A model generated the notes under the pieces. The model was not told the origin of the DNA and ran no database searches. It saw only the letters and a list, made by a program, of their open reading frames with translations. A stretch of DNA of 64,000 nucleotides from Stenopsyche tienmushanensis (lineage: Eukaryota > Arthropoda > Insecta > Trichoptera > Stenopsychidae). Location: positions 1 to 64,000 of the forward strand of contig WACJ01000285.1 of the NCBI GenBank assembly GCA_008973525.1, in the 5' to 3' direction. The translations under genes were made by a program, and so were the position numbers. Shown here in pieces: positions 12,817 through 24,045 of this stretch (positions within the stretch are counted from its first letter, which is position 1; each line of letters opens with the position of its first letter).

Positions 12817-12831
12817 TGGTGTCAGAATCGG
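12817..12831 (+). promoter_or_regulatory. tRNA-Leu primer-binding site
   Basis: TGGTGTCAGAATCGG one base after the LTR end ...TTACA. The first 11 bases are complementary to the 3' end of animal tRNA-Leu (...TTCTGACACCA). It identifies the family as an LTR retroelement and fixes its direction. Confidence 0.8.
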
Positions 12832-12842
12832 CGGGTTTTGAA

Positions 12843-12995
12843 TTCTGAGCGTTTTGGGTGGAAGGCGTCCATCTTTTTGGATCTATGCAGCATTGAATAG
12901 ATGGATGAGGTCAAAAATGGATTTTTAGATAGGCGGAGAAAGGTTATATCTAAAGATGGAAGTTACATTTTGTAATAATATCTTAAGAAAAAAAA
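12843..12995 (+). pseudogene. Mariner transposase pseudogene, second part
   Basis: TTTTTGGATCTATGCAGCAT and the following coding remnant match 41860-41950 of the related mariner copy. The reading frame is broken. Confidence 0.6.
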
Positions 12996-13558
12996 AAAAG
13001 AGCATTCAAATCTTTCATTTAAAAAACGAAAATATTTATGGGTACATCTATTACTGATCCAAATATGGTTAAAACATCACCGAATTATAGATGAATCATA
13101 ACTTAAAATATTTTGATGATGAGTTTATCGCCTTTTGCTCGACTGCGGCAATAAATTGAATAATTGCTGAAAATTTAATTTTGCCGCATGTTAAGACTCT
13201 AAATGTTGCGTCCATTTTTTAGTCGATTCGCGTGATTTTTTTATTATGATGGGTTAATCGCGTGAGCGCGAAGAAATGGCTACGATAGTTAATAATTTCA
13301 TACTGCACTATATAGCGAGCCGTCTGCAATTTGCTAAATTAAAATGTCTCCTCCGTCATCGATTTTGAATTATTCGATTGGCGTAACTTTCATCGGATGC
13401 TTTTCGCGAATGGCGTTTTTTCATGTATTTTCCACCCCCGGCATTGTACTAATCTGCTTACAGTGCTGACGCACGAGGCACCGGTGTCGAAAATCGTTTA
13501 GTGAAGTACCACAGAGAGTTTTTACACCGTCCTCAAATTTCGGCTTAACTCAAAAATC
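12996..13558. other. Intergenic, nothing recognised
   Basis: AT-rich at first, becoming mixed before the 13.56-kb frame. No promoter motif is convincing. Confidence 0.45.
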
Positions 13559-14140
13559 ATGAGGCAAAATGACGTGATAAAAGTCCAGGGCAGGAGGCGG
13601 CTATGCGCTCCCCGGGCCGCGTATCTGACAATGGCCACTGTCTGCCAGCAAACCATGCGAGCATCATTCAAACAAGTTGGGTGCCACCCCGCGATTCTCA
13701 CTCGCGCTGTTACCTTCTTTTTGGCTCCTAGCCACATCGGCTCCATCCCGACAAAATCATATCGCCCCATTTTCATGGCCCCCCGGGGGGAGAGGAGGTG
13801 GCGAGCGACCACCCCCAAAAAGAATACAACGCCGAAGCACGGGCGCAGCGGACAAAATAGCCCGACTGTTTTGAGCGAGGGAGTTATTTATTATATGGGA
13901 ATTTTGATAAGACTACCAGAAAATATCTCTCGGAGATTTTTCAATTTCAAGCTGTGCGAATCTCCAATATCCCTTTATTTTCAGCGGATGCTGCTTCTAC
14001 TTCCGATGCGCGACGAAAAAATAATATATATGGAAGGTGGGTGCTCACAATTGATAGCTCCTGAAAAAAAGCAATACATATATATTTCCACAATAAGTCC
14101 CATTGATGGAATCCAAAAACAACTAGACTATGTCGCGTAA
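13559..14140 (+). other. Longest unexplained frame on the plus strand, 193 codons
   Basis: Starts with ATG (MRQNDVIKVQGRRRLCAPRA). The first 100 codons are G+C-rich and basic; the rest becomes AT-rich and low in coding character. An overlapping minus-strand frame of 98 codons covers 13522-13818, so a lack of stops in the G+C-rich half may explain both. No domain, signal peptide or membrane segment is recognised. A real gene is possible but unproven. Confidence 0.22.
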
Positions 14141-14249
14141 TCGAGTTTTATTCTTACAGCGAATTAATGATTTTAGAGCGAGCTGGATACGAAACTAATA
14201 ATCATTAATATTATTAGAGGTATCCATAAGTGATGTCGTTTTAAATGCT

Positions 14250-14398
14250 AAAGCGGGGACATTGCACTTACAATTATCAAATGATCCATTCTTGCACGTG
14301 CACCTTTGCCGGTTCGGTAGTGATGTGCAGGTGGCGGAATGTCGTCGGTTGGCCTTGGCTGCGGGAGGATGTCCTTCTAGCAGCCATATCTCTCTACT
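14250..14398 (+). mobile_element. Family A LTR fragment
   Basis: GGGGACATTGCACTTACA, CACGTGCACCTTTGCCGG, GGCCTTGGCTGCGGGAGGAT and a following CAGCCATATCTCTCT match the central LTR. The hairpin has decayed on its 3' arm. Confidence 0.8.
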
Positions 14399-14470
14399 AG
14401 GGAATCCAATCCCGAGCCAAAATTTCGATCCCAGGATTTCGGGATTGCATTGGACCATCCCGGGATAAGT
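14390..14470. repeat. Short repeat with CAATCCCG motifs
   Basis: GGGAATCCAATCCCGAGCC and ATTTCGGGATTGCATTGG are roughly inverted. Related sequence occurs at 22833-22895 (ATTTCGGGATTCATGAGCAC, GATCCCGGGATTGG) and 33985-34045. Confidence 0.5.
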
Positions 14471-15535
14471 CCGTTTGTTTAAAATAAAAATTAGCTTGAA
14501 GGCGAAAGACTGTTATTTTTTTAACAAAAGATAAAAATATAATTAAAAAATAGATAAATAAAACATTTAAAAAATTCAAATATTTATTAATCGCCATTGA
14601 AAATTTAAAAAACCGCACTCTTTAAAAGAGAATGTCATTTGTATTTGTTTATTGGCATGGAGATCATCATCGAGCGCCTCGTGCTCCATATAACCCACCG
14701 GCACAATTTATGCAGCTGAATAACGCGGCAATCAGCAACTTCCACTGCGGCGAAAATAACGCGATTCAAAAAAATTGCCGAAAAACATTACATGGTATTC
14801 AAAAGGCGATTATATATATTTATATAGCGTAATAAGATATTTTAAACGTGAATTATAAGCTGTTAATTCAAAATTATCAATCAGCCATTACCAAGTGGTC
14901 GGATACGTCTTGAATGATTTAAGCAATCAAATTTATAGTAATAGGAACTCGCACAAATAAAGGACGAGAAATGGACGAAGATTCTCCTAGAGTGATACCC
15001 CAGAGGCAAGAAAATATTGAAAAAAAAGATCCACACTTAGATAAGATAGACGAAAGAGAACAGATAGCTGGAATTAAATGGATGCAAAAGGGATAAAATG
15101 GAATTTTTTAAATTAAAAAGTGGGTAAACACCACGATAAAAATAGCCGAACAAATACATATGGTTTCCTGTCTTACTTACTTTGATGACCCAAAAAAATA
15201 GTTGGAAACTAGCACTACCCTTAAATTGAAAGGATTAAACATGTAAACAAGATGAACGTTTTAAGATATTACTTAAACTACTATATAGGGAACAATCTTC
15301 CGCCATTCCAATACTATTGAAATATTCCCAATAAATACACTTATAAAACACCACAAAAAATAATTAGCTCCGACTCGAACAATACCAGCTCGCGGTGTGA
15401 CCGCCTAAGGGTTGTTTTGACTACTCACATACTACGGAACCATTTGATCTTATTGATACTGAGCTGAATATTTGATACCACATTGATATCTGTCGTTCGC
15501 CTGTTTGTTCCAGCTATGTTTATTTTTTATATGTC
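14471..15535. other. Intergenic, nothing recognised
   Basis: AT-rich, purine-rich at 14950-15110, no usable frame. Confidence 0.5.
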
Positions 15536-15801
15536 GTTCAAATTGTTACATTAATATTTCCCTACCGGTGATGTATTTACTACACCTCGACTCTAAAATG
15601 GGAATATCGATATGAAATATAATAGATACGGGGTTGAGAATGTTTGTATTCTTCTGTAATGTAATTACGAATCACATCAGTGTATTATAGAATATAAATA
15701 TTCATCTGCAGAGGAGGAAATAAATATTTTTTCACGAAATCGGGAATTTTGTTTTAGTCCGTGTCTCAGCAGATAGGAATTTTATCAGTCACATTGATGG
15801 C
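15536..15801 (+). repeat. Family C repeat copy
   Basis: AAATTGTTACATTAATATTTCC, CCTACCGGTGATGTATTTAC, AATATCGATATGAAATATAA and the 3' block TCAGTCACATTGATGGCG match the 25.6-kb copy. The 5' CAGTGGCG end is absent. Confidence 0.8.
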
Positions 15802-15819
15802 GACAAACCCGTTACCGGC

Positions 15820-16086
15820 GTACGCCGTTGCCAGTCGAATGGAGATACGTAGTGGGCGCGAGTCGGGGAGAAGTCGTCAATTAACCTTGGCTGCGGGAAG
15901 ACATCCTTCTCGCAGCTAATTTTTTTCTCTCTTGTATGAATAAAGAGTCATCTTGAAAAAAGAGTCTTTCTGTTCGACACCCTTCCATCCTCATCCATCC
16001 GTCTGGCTGCACATGATCCGAAAAAAGAACGGATACGTGCATTAACGCGGCCATTCCGACGAGCGCGTGAGATCAGGGAGCCACCC
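15820..16086 (+). mobile_element. Family A LTR fragment
   Basis: From the GCCGTTGCCAGTCGAATGG block through hairpin (GGCTGCGGGAAGACATCC), CT tract, GAATAAAGAG, the TTCGACACCC block, GAACGGATACGTGCATTA and GCGCGTGAGATCAGGGAG. U3 and the last bases of U5 are absent. Confidence 0.85.
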
Positions 16087-17038
16087 TTGGACTTGAAATA
16101 GTCCCAAGGGACGAGATGAAATGGATGTAACCCCTTCCTGTAAATGGATATTGAACAGGCCCATAATTCTGCAGTGGACTGTTTGCGGCTGCACTATGAT
16201 AATGATGATAGTAATACTAATTGGATTAGTAAGCTATATTTTAATTATGTGCAAGACATAAGCAATGGTATAAAATTAAAGCCATTTTCCATCGTATTTT
16301 CATGCACAATTCTCGAAGTGCATACGCAAATTGAAGATTTTTAATCTTAAATTTTTCCAATACCCACGGCGTCTAATTTAGTTTTTTTACGCGATAGTAA
16401 TAAGCAGAAAAAAAAAACTCAATGATGTTCAAATGCACTTATCCTGATTAATTTTCATTTATGAAATGCGGCCAATTACCATGGAAGCAAAAGTAGTACT
16501 CTGTGGTGCTCAAGGGTTTTAACTGTGAGTGTAATTTAAAAAGAATTTCCGCCTGAGAAAAAAATTCCTACGCCTGATTTGGACGTCCAATTTAAATAGA
16601 TGCATCTCCTCTTCGAGGACCCTTCAGGGAGTGGAGGTAAAGGACTTTCTATTTTTCAGCTTTCCGCTATAAAATGAATCATTAGCTTCGCTGGTTTTCT
16701 ATGACACTCTACATTATGAAGTGCACCAGTTACAGAAATAATGTAGACAATCTTGACATGCTATTCTTGATTCGAGCTTGTTGATAAGTATGGCGACAGT
16801 GCACTTCAACTTTTTAACAACGGGCTACATCGTGGGGCTTTCGTAATTTTCGCCCTCGAAATCCTCCCCCAGAAACTAAAGCATTTATAATATATAATAA
16901 GCACTCGAAAATGTAATAGTTGACAAAATGTTTAAGAACTTTGCGTCGAGAATATTCAAGGCAAAAGCGCGTTAAGTCATTTAAATAACTTTGTTTAATG
17001 CATTGAAAATACAACTGATGATGGAGAAAAAAAAATTC
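16087..17038. other. Intergenic, nothing recognised
   Basis: Two 66-codon frames (16144-16344 plus, 16814-17014 minus) without recognisable features. Confidence 0.45.
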
Positions 17039-17325
17039 ACTGGTGTCAGATTTAGAGACCGTGCGAGCTATGAGACAGGGTTGCCAAAATAATTAATTTA
17101 CACGACAGATTTGCCCATAAAAGAAATCCTAATTGAAGGAAAAAGCGCCGCCTTTGCAAAAATTAAGAAGAATATGCTATTTCAAATAGCTACAGTTGAA
17201 ATAAGAAAAATATGTAATGCATTTATACGAAGAAGGAGTGGCGAATTTGATCAAATTTTGCAAATAAATTTAATAACAACATCTTACGCATAATTTATAT
17301 TTTTTTGATCCCGACCCTGGAAAAT
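17039..17325 (-). repeat. Family H repeat with one transposase-derived unit
   Basis: TGGTGTCAGATTTAGAGACC (one minisatellite unit, complement) followed by CATAAAAGAAATCCTAATTG, GCGCCGCCTTTGCAAAAATT and ...GATCCCGACCCTG. The CAGGGTCGG complement at the end resembles a hAT terminus. Confidence 0.6.
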
Positions 17326-17409
17326 TGGTATCTCTTCATATTTAATAACTTATTGAATGATTTTATTAGATTAAAAAAGTATTTCAAACTACAATAACAG
17401 TTATTTCAT

Positions 17410-17823
17410 GCCAGCAGCTCGTCAGGATGGTCGCGCTAACGCACAGGTCCGTTCTTCAATCGGGCTGTGATGTTGCTGAATGAATAGATGGGAATAGACG
17501 GGCGTCGAATAGAAAGACCCTCTTCTCTAAATAACTATTTATTCCACATGAGATAGAGAGATCTGGCTGCAGGAGGGACGACCTCCCGCAGCCAAGGCTA
17601 ACCGATGATTCCCCCGACTCCCGCCTCCTGCGCGTCACTACCCAACCGGCAACGGTGCACGCGCAAGAAGCGATCCGTCGGTATGCAGGTGCAATATCTC
17701 CGCAGGGTCACAAGAGATGGCGCTGTCAAAACAACACATTGCACCCGAAAAGAGATGAAAGATGTCGCTATCAATCTGGCGAATTAAATCTGCTCAGATT
17801 AACAGAGCTACTATGTGGGGATA
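17410..17823 (-). mobile_element. Family A LTR, longest single copy
   Basis: About 410 bp on the minus strand, from GATGGTCGCGCTAACGCAC (U5) through the TTCGACGCCC complement, ACTATTTATTCCAC (polyadenylation signal), hairpin, CGGCAACGGTGCACGCGC and the U3 blocks to CTATGTGGGG. Only the two extreme termini are missing. Useful for building the consensus. Confidence 0.92.
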
Positions 17824-17835
17824 TTTTTCGACAAC

Positions 17836-17943
17836 TCTGACACTTATGACATACGGTTTATGTGCGAAACGCAACAAAAGTTATGGGTAACTCCCAAAAA
17901 AAAAAAATGTCGGTCCATATGCAAAATACTCGGTATATATGTC
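17836..17943 (+). repeat. Family G MITE, right end
   Basis: GACACTTATGACATACGGTT, GTGCGAAACGCAACAAAAGT, an A-run, then GTCGGTCCATATGCAAAATA. Matches 60150-60272. Confidence 0.7.
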
Positions 17944-19021
17944 ACATGTGCTTGCATGGGAACGCACGTTTTATCGTCCTTTTCTTCGATGTTTTCCTAT
18001 GTTGATTCAATCTAGTAAATTATTGCAGAAGAGTGTTTTATTCTGGGCGCTGAGTGAGTCGCTTTCTTTTAGTACGTACAACCCACACAAAAAGCCAACA
18101 ACGAGGGTATAAAAACAGTTGAATACATATGTACCTTCGGCAGATAAGGCTAAATGCCAACATCACGTCCAGCAGCTGTCTCATTTCTTCTGTTCAGCTT
18201 GTTTATGTATGTATTTATGGAAGGATTTGTCGTTTAGGAGCACGATCGCGAGCCCTAATTCAATTGTTAACTCAATTAAAACCGACCGCCAGGATTTGTT
18301 GGCGAAAACAAAATCCAATCAGGAAGCGCCATGCTCTAGTATCATTACGAAATCTTAAATAGTCAATCCAACTTCGTTCATTAGCATATTACACGCATAT
18401 TTTTCCAAGAGAGAAGGATCCCGGGGAGGGGTATTAGCATTTAAATTGAACTAAGCCTCCGCGGCACATTTAGAATAAATCAATTTTCCGGTGGAAACTT
18501 TCTTTGGATGCCGTTTGCTCCGGATGGCCCCGCAAAAAGCATCCCGTTGCAGGCCATCTAGTAATTTGCATATCGAATATGCCACTCTGTCCCATTCCCC
18601 CGTTCTTCTAATCTGGCCTCGTTCCCATTACGCCGATGAATGAATGAAAACCTTTTTTAAAGACTTAATTTAGAATCTCTTGTAGGAGAGTCCTATTGAA
18701 ATGCTTTGTCCAATGCTTTCCGAATTCAATCAATGCAAAGCAAATTTGAGAACAGATGAATGTTTGAACTGCAGCTATATTCCAAAATGTACGCTAGGTC
18801 TCTTTAAGCTTTCCATATTTCCACAGCGTCATCACGAAAAAAAGTTGCAGGACAAATGTCCCTTCTGCATCCAATCATCCATTGCAATATTTCACATTTG
18901 AATATTCATGGACCCCTGAGACTCCACGGACCATATTTCTAGTAACACACTTTTCCAAATCAAAATATATTATCACTGCATATGTATGTAGAACATTAAA
19001 ATAAATCCTCAAATGCATATA
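17944..19021. other. Intergenic, possibly unique sequence
   Basis: Mixed composition without repeat matches. 18410-18640 is richer in G+C and might be conserved non-coding DNA. GTATAAAAAC at 18107 resembles a TATA box, but no gene follows. Confidence 0.4.
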
Positions 19022-19269
19022 CGAGTCATATCCCGAAAGTAAGTGTACTCTGATAATAACGGACTGTGCTTTTTTATGAGTTGGCCATATTGAATGTTAG
19101 AAGACGATCTCCTAATAAAGCGAGCACAGCAGAAATAATTGGTTTAATTGGTAGGTAAAAATTTTCTGAGCCCTATTGTGACTTTTTTTTAAATTGTATT
19201 CACACCTCGATCAATATAAATATATGATCAACCCGTAGTGATATAGAAGATAAATATAAAAATAGTATA

Positions 19270-19529
19270 AATGACATGTTATGGTAGAGGATGGATACTA
19301 AAAATAGTATCCATCCAAGGCGCATTTCCGAATTTATGGCAGAAGACTTTGAACGCCGAAAAGGCACCGGAGCTGGTCACCAAGTCCCTGTGGCCAAGCG
19401 GTCCAGAAAAAGGACCTCTGATACGCTCGGCCGACATGCCCAAACACAACCACAGAGCGTGATCTATGTCCATCAATAGGATCCGTAAGAATTTCATCTG
19501 CTTCTTCAGCTGATAGAGTGGAGTTACCA
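19270..19529. other. G+C-rich piece between mariner left end and LINE fragment
   Basis: AAAGGCACCGGAGCTGGTCA and GTGGCCAAGCGGTCCAGAAA vaguely resemble family B. An 83-codon minus-strand frame is continuous with the R1-like fragment, so this may be the downstream part of the LINE. Confidence 0.35.
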
Positions 19530-19890
19530 ACTTTAATTATTCTACGTGATTCACTGTCTTTATTTGCACTTTTAGGTCTAGTGGCATGATCCCTGCAAGG
19601 ATATCTGTAGCAGTTGTTCTATACGCTTCATGGATTCTTAGTAGTGACTGCCGTTGTGCAATGTTTAGGTTTAGTCTCGCCGTCTTGTCATGTCCACGGT
19701 GTCCAAGCCTGTCCACCCATGCTCCTGCTCCGTATGTGGCAATACTCTCGTATATGGCTTCATAGGAAATCTTGTTGAGACTGAAGATACAAATTAGGTG
19801 GCTCATATAATGACGTATAAACTTCTGAGTCAAAAGGATAGTCGTCACAGTGGTGTCATACCAATTCTCCATCTACCACAAAAATTCAAA
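19530..19890 (-). pseudogene. R1-like LINE ORF2 fragment inside the mariner
   Basis: The minus-strand frame at 19537-19872 reads SYEAIYESIATYGAGAWVDR and AQRQSLLRIHEAYRTTATDI, then LAGIMPLDLKV. This order is characteristic of the stretch just after the reverse transcriptase in R1-clade LINEs. A T-run at 19185-19193 could mark the old poly(A) end, which would make this a 5'-truncated minus-strand insertion. Clade assignment is from motif memory. Confidence 0.75.
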
Positions 19891-19914
19891 ACTACAAATT
19901 TTAAGACCGATCAT

Positions 19915-20275
19915 CAGCATCATTTTGGTCGAATTACTGCCTCAGGGAGAAACATTCATAGCTTTTAAAACCAAAGGAGAAGTATGCTGACGAGAAGAGT
20001 GTGCTTGTTGTACGACAACACCCGTCCTCACATAGCTTTAGCCACTAAGGCGATTTTGGCTAGGCGATTTGGTTTTGGTCTTTCGGACTTGGCGCCTTCA
20101 GATTATCATATTTTCCTCGTCCCTGAAAGAACACATGGGTGGAATAAAATTTTCAAGCGACGAGCAAGTACAGAAAGAGGTTCCGAAGTGGAAGAAGGAA
20201 CTGGCGGGAGAGTTCTTCGAGGAGGGCATAAAGAAGTTCACCAAATGCATTAAACGGAATGTTAATTATTTTGAA
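19915..20275 (+). pseudogene. Mariner transposase, C-terminal half, frameshifted
   Basis: Contains LLYDNTRPHIALATKAIL, the segment with the second catalytic aspartate, and DLAPSDYHIF with the third. A frameshift after about 20090 moves the remainder to another frame, where LKEHMGGIKFSSDEQVQKE and ...FTKCIKRNVNYFEKYL follow the usual mariner C-terminus. The N-terminal DNA-binding half is absent. It cannot make a functional transposase. Confidence 0.87.
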
Positions 20276-20382
20276 AAATATTTAACAAGTTTATCAACAA
20301 TATCCTGTATTTTTTCTTTCTAATATACTTTTACTAAAAAAAGTATAAAAATTTAATACACTTACTTTCTGGATATGGCTCG

Positions 20383-21264
20383 AATATTTATGTTATTCTT
20401 AAATTTAATTTATTAGTTATTGAACAAATATTATTTTTATACGTAAAGTATTCCATACGTTCATTACATAAATGCATATTAATAGTTTATAATAAATGGA
20501 CAATGTGTTATATGAAAAATAATGAGATAGATTTAGATCAGTATAAATAATAGGAACTTTATTCATATAATTTAAAAATTCGTTAAATCACAATTAAGCA
20601 AAGTGAAGCTGCAATCTCCACAATGTAAGCTGGAACCCCATACAGCCTTCTTTAGAGTTGGCAGAGTGTGTAATTGAAGTGATTTGGACTCGACAGAGAA
20701 ACAATCAAAACCCATTTTGCCGGTAAACGAATCAAATCCAGATCAAACTGGATATGTGATTGAGTCTTCTCGAATGGAGAGGAAAGAGACCTCCACTTTC
20801 CCAAATGCAATTGTCCTCTCCCAAGGAAATAATGTCTTTAAAAGGCTTTACAGGAACGTCGGGGAGCAGAAACACAAGAGAAAAATAATAAATAAGAGAG
20901 CCGTCGGGGTGACCTTTTTACGGAGATGCGGAAAACTTAGAAAAACATAAATAGGACTATCGCCCAAGACAAACGGAACGATTTTACGACTTTATAGAGG
21001 ACCTATGTGTAACTTATCGAGTATCGGATTTACAAAACAAACAAATAAAACGGGCGACACCTTATTTTTCTAGAGGCGAATAACGATTACGTTTAAATTC
21101 GTTTTAAATCGACTAGATTTATTTCCCCTGTAATCGTCCAAATTCATGCTTAATGAGAATTAAATAAGGCTTAATTTATAAATGCATATGCATTAACAGC
21201 GATCTCTTTCTGTTCTGGTGCGCATGTGCATGTACAAGTTTAAACTGCGTTTTTAGTGGAGTGT
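20383..21264. other. Intergenic with an unrecognised 88-codon frame
   Basis: 20684-20950 is open (KPILPVNESNPDQTGYVIES), purine-rich and starts at TTG. No family recognised. Confidence 0.4.
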
Positions 21265-21485
21265 TTTATTCTTCAGCTTCATTTCACCAGACCAATATGC
21301 GCCAACATGGTGCATCCGCAAAGCGTCTCGCATAACAAATCCCATACAAAAACAATTATTATACTAAATTTACAACAAACACAAAGATGAGCACTACAAT
21401 TCCCCGAAGTTTCATTGCAATCAGATGAACGATATGGCAGCGCATAAAACAAGAACAAACAAACATTGATTTTTTTTATATAAGA
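21265..21485 (+). repeat. Family E dispersed repeat
   Basis: ACATGGTGCATCCGCAAAGC, GTCTCGCATAAC, GTTTCATTGCAATCAGATGA and GAACAAACAAACATTG. Shares the upstream GTGCATCCG block with 40.24 kb. Confidence 0.75.
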
Positions 21486-22659
21486 TTAATCCACATAAAA
21501 AAATTTATAATATTGCATTGTTCAATTAATAATATATTCACCAATCCATTGAAATTTTCATTATTATAGAGTTAATGCAATTTGGCAATTCAATTAAAAG
21601 CACCTCTTCAAAATCGTTTGCAATTAATTATAGATTTCATATAATAAATGAGTTATTTCGAATCGTAATTTGTATTAATTGTTATATACAATGGATGATT
21701 ATGTTAATTCGACTGATATAATTAAGGGCCATTTGGGTTCAATATTTCGCTTTATAATACAGCAATTTAATGATTTTTTGTGCAATTTCCATGATTAGCT
21801 GGATGAAATTTGATAATTTTTTTGAGCTTGCTATTTTTTCGCAGCACGATTTTGTTCAACAAGGAATGAAATCGATACTTGCTCATGTAAATGTGGGGGA
21901 AGTTAAAAATTTTCCACTTAAAGCACGCGCGCGGGCTGAGGTTTCCTCAACAACACCACAAAATTGTACCATTGAGAAACTTTATCCCACCGCATATACT
22001 ATCCCACGGGAGATATGTTTCTCGCTTAATAGAACCCCACTAAAAGCTTTAAAATATTAAATAACAGCCGCTTAATTACTCGGGAACAACTGTCCAATTT
22101 CAGAGAGCATCGTCTCGATGAACATCTAATTCAAATTATGGAAAAATGATCAACTTTTTTAACCCTTTGGGGACACAAAGCCGTCTGTCAATTTTCATCT
22201 TATTTTGCAACATTTGGAAAAACTCCATTATGATATATTCATTTCGTTATTATATTTATACAAAAATTAATTAAAAATAAGATTAACACAGATTTGTAAA
22301 ACAAAAAGAGCTTTCTCGAATTAATATTATATACTTTGTCCCAAAGCAAAAAAATACAGCTGTGAACCGAAATAATATAAAAACGCTGCGAACTTATTCC
22401 CCAACTTGATATAATATAAAGGAGAATGATGTCAACTATCAAGTGGTAATCCTGGTTCAAAAGCCCTTGGAATCACTCAAAGAATATTTTTCTCATACAC
22501 TCATACATCGATAGAAAGGTCTTGCTGTAAAGAGACCCATACACGTCTAAACACTCATTGGAAACTCGCTGCAGATTGCCATTTTTTTAAATGATCGAAT
22601 GTACTCTACAAGGTACACGTTTTTTGTATGACACCATCTATGTGGCTACTTATGTGGCA
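21486..22659. other. Intergenic, nothing recognised
   Basis: AT-rich. A 96-codon frame at 21770-22060 has no motif. Confidence 0.45.
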
Positions 22660-22805
22660 ATACTTGTATACTATAATACCTTGATGTGATTCGTAATTAT
22701 ATTACGGAGGAATACACAAATTCTGAAGCCCGTATCTATTATATTTCATATCGATATTCCCATTATTAGAGTCGAGGTGTAGTAAATACATCACCGGTAA
22801 AAATT
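22660..22805 (-). repeat. Family C repeat fragment
   Basis: CCCGTATCTATTATATTTCA, TCGATATTCCCATTATTAGA and GTAGTAAATACATCACCGG are the reverse complement of family C core. Confidence 0.82.
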
Positions 22806-22832
22806 TAAAACTCGATTTTTTCGGGGCTACGT

Positions 22833-22895
22833 TTACTAATTTCGGGATTCATGAGCACCTAAAATTGTCCGGGATCCCGGGATTGGACTTGTGAC
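22833..22895 (-). repeat. Short repeat related to 33985-34045
   Basis: GAGCACCTAAAATTGTCCGG is the complement of CCGGACAATTTTAGGTGCTA at 33983. Adjoins a family C copy, as does the 34-kb relative. Confidence 0.6.
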
Positions 22896-23944
22896 CTATG
22901 TAGTTATGTTTTATCTTATAAACCATTTTTGTATAATTTTGAAAATGTGTATTTTTTTACAAATTGTGACTAAATATTTGCATTTTTAGCTATCCGATGT
23001 TAATATTTTAAAGCGGAAGATGTAATTTTAGTATCTTGTCTAAGATTTCGAGGGCATGCTATATGAGTTTTATTCTTTGGTTTATAGAACTTATTTCCAA
23101 ACGTACACATTGGATATATATAACTGAACTTGTTCCAGAGCCCCTTTGAAGTCGAACAATATCAATGGTATATTTTTAATGGAAAAATTCATTAAATTTC
23201 TACTTGAGTTGAATCGCGTTAATCGCATCAATTATATTAAAAGGTCTTGAACAGATATTGACATAATTGTATCAAATAAAGTTGTTTGGAAAGGTTAACA
23301 TGGTCTTCTGTTCTTCCCACGTCATAACACCCCCTTGATGTCTGAAATGCTTTCCCAGAATTGCGTCTGGGAATTTATATCGTCTTATCAACGTACAGGA
23401 TATCTTAAATAAGCACAACGATTGGAAAGTTTTAAAGATCCATCTTATTTCGGCGTAGATTTCATTCGCGCTTTATTATATCGTCGATTTCGAAAGGCTT
23501 TGCTCAGTCAGACAAACAGGAAAATAAAGACTTGTTGAAAGCATCTCGCCGTGCATAAAGAGACAAAGTACGGCTGAAGCCCGAGGATTTATACCACTCC
23601 ATGGAATGGAATAAACTTTGAACTCGATTTTCGAAAGTGGCATTGTGATTTGGGTGGAATTTTCAATATTGTAGACGAAAAAAGTACGTCGATCCTCATG
23701 GGACCGTATCTACGGAAAGGCTTTCAAGTAATTATTAAAACTTTTCCTTTAAAACTCTATGAATTGCCATAAATTCTCCTCAATTTGTTTGCTAGTACAG
23801 ATAAAATATTTCGCATAATAAGATAATCGAGTGTATAATATTAGTAGAATCCAAAAGGTTTTCGTTTTATTGCTTGACGAAAAAATTTGTAGATGTCGCC
23901 ACATGAATATTCAAATATCTGATCAAAAAAGTCCCAAATTAAGA
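22896..23944. other. Intergenic, nothing recognised
   Basis: AT-rich without repeat matches or frames over 60 codons. Confidence 0.5.
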
Positions 23945-24045
23945 CAGAGTGGTCATAATAAGGTCTGTGTCCAACCGGTCTGCTTTTCGGACCGCTGATA
24001 TGAAGACTGAATGGGTGGGTTGTTTAAATTTTACAATTGGTCGAA
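23945..24045 (+). repeat. Family B fragment
   Basis: GTCCAACCGGTCTGCTTTTC and GGACCGCTGATATG with GGGTGGGTTGTTTAAATTTT match 27.75-27.87 kb. It supplies the first 30 codons of the unexplained frame 23949-24458. Confidence 0.75.

Larger units (their letters stand above)
19022..20382 (+). mobile_element. Mariner element with matching terminal inverted repeats
   Basis: Left end CGAGTCATATCCCGAAAGTA and right end, read inward, CGAGCCATATCCAGAAAGTA, both continuing AGTGTA. The span of 1361 bp is normal for a mariner, but the interior is a composite: only the C-terminal transposase part (19915-20275) is recognisable, and 19200-19890 holds minus-strand LINE sequence. TA precedes the left end; the right flank is not a clean TA. 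Confidence 0.8.

Noticed and set aside
18105..18118. TATAAAAA promoter-like box
   Set aside because: No recognisable gene or initiator follows, and such boxes are frequent in AT-rich DNA.
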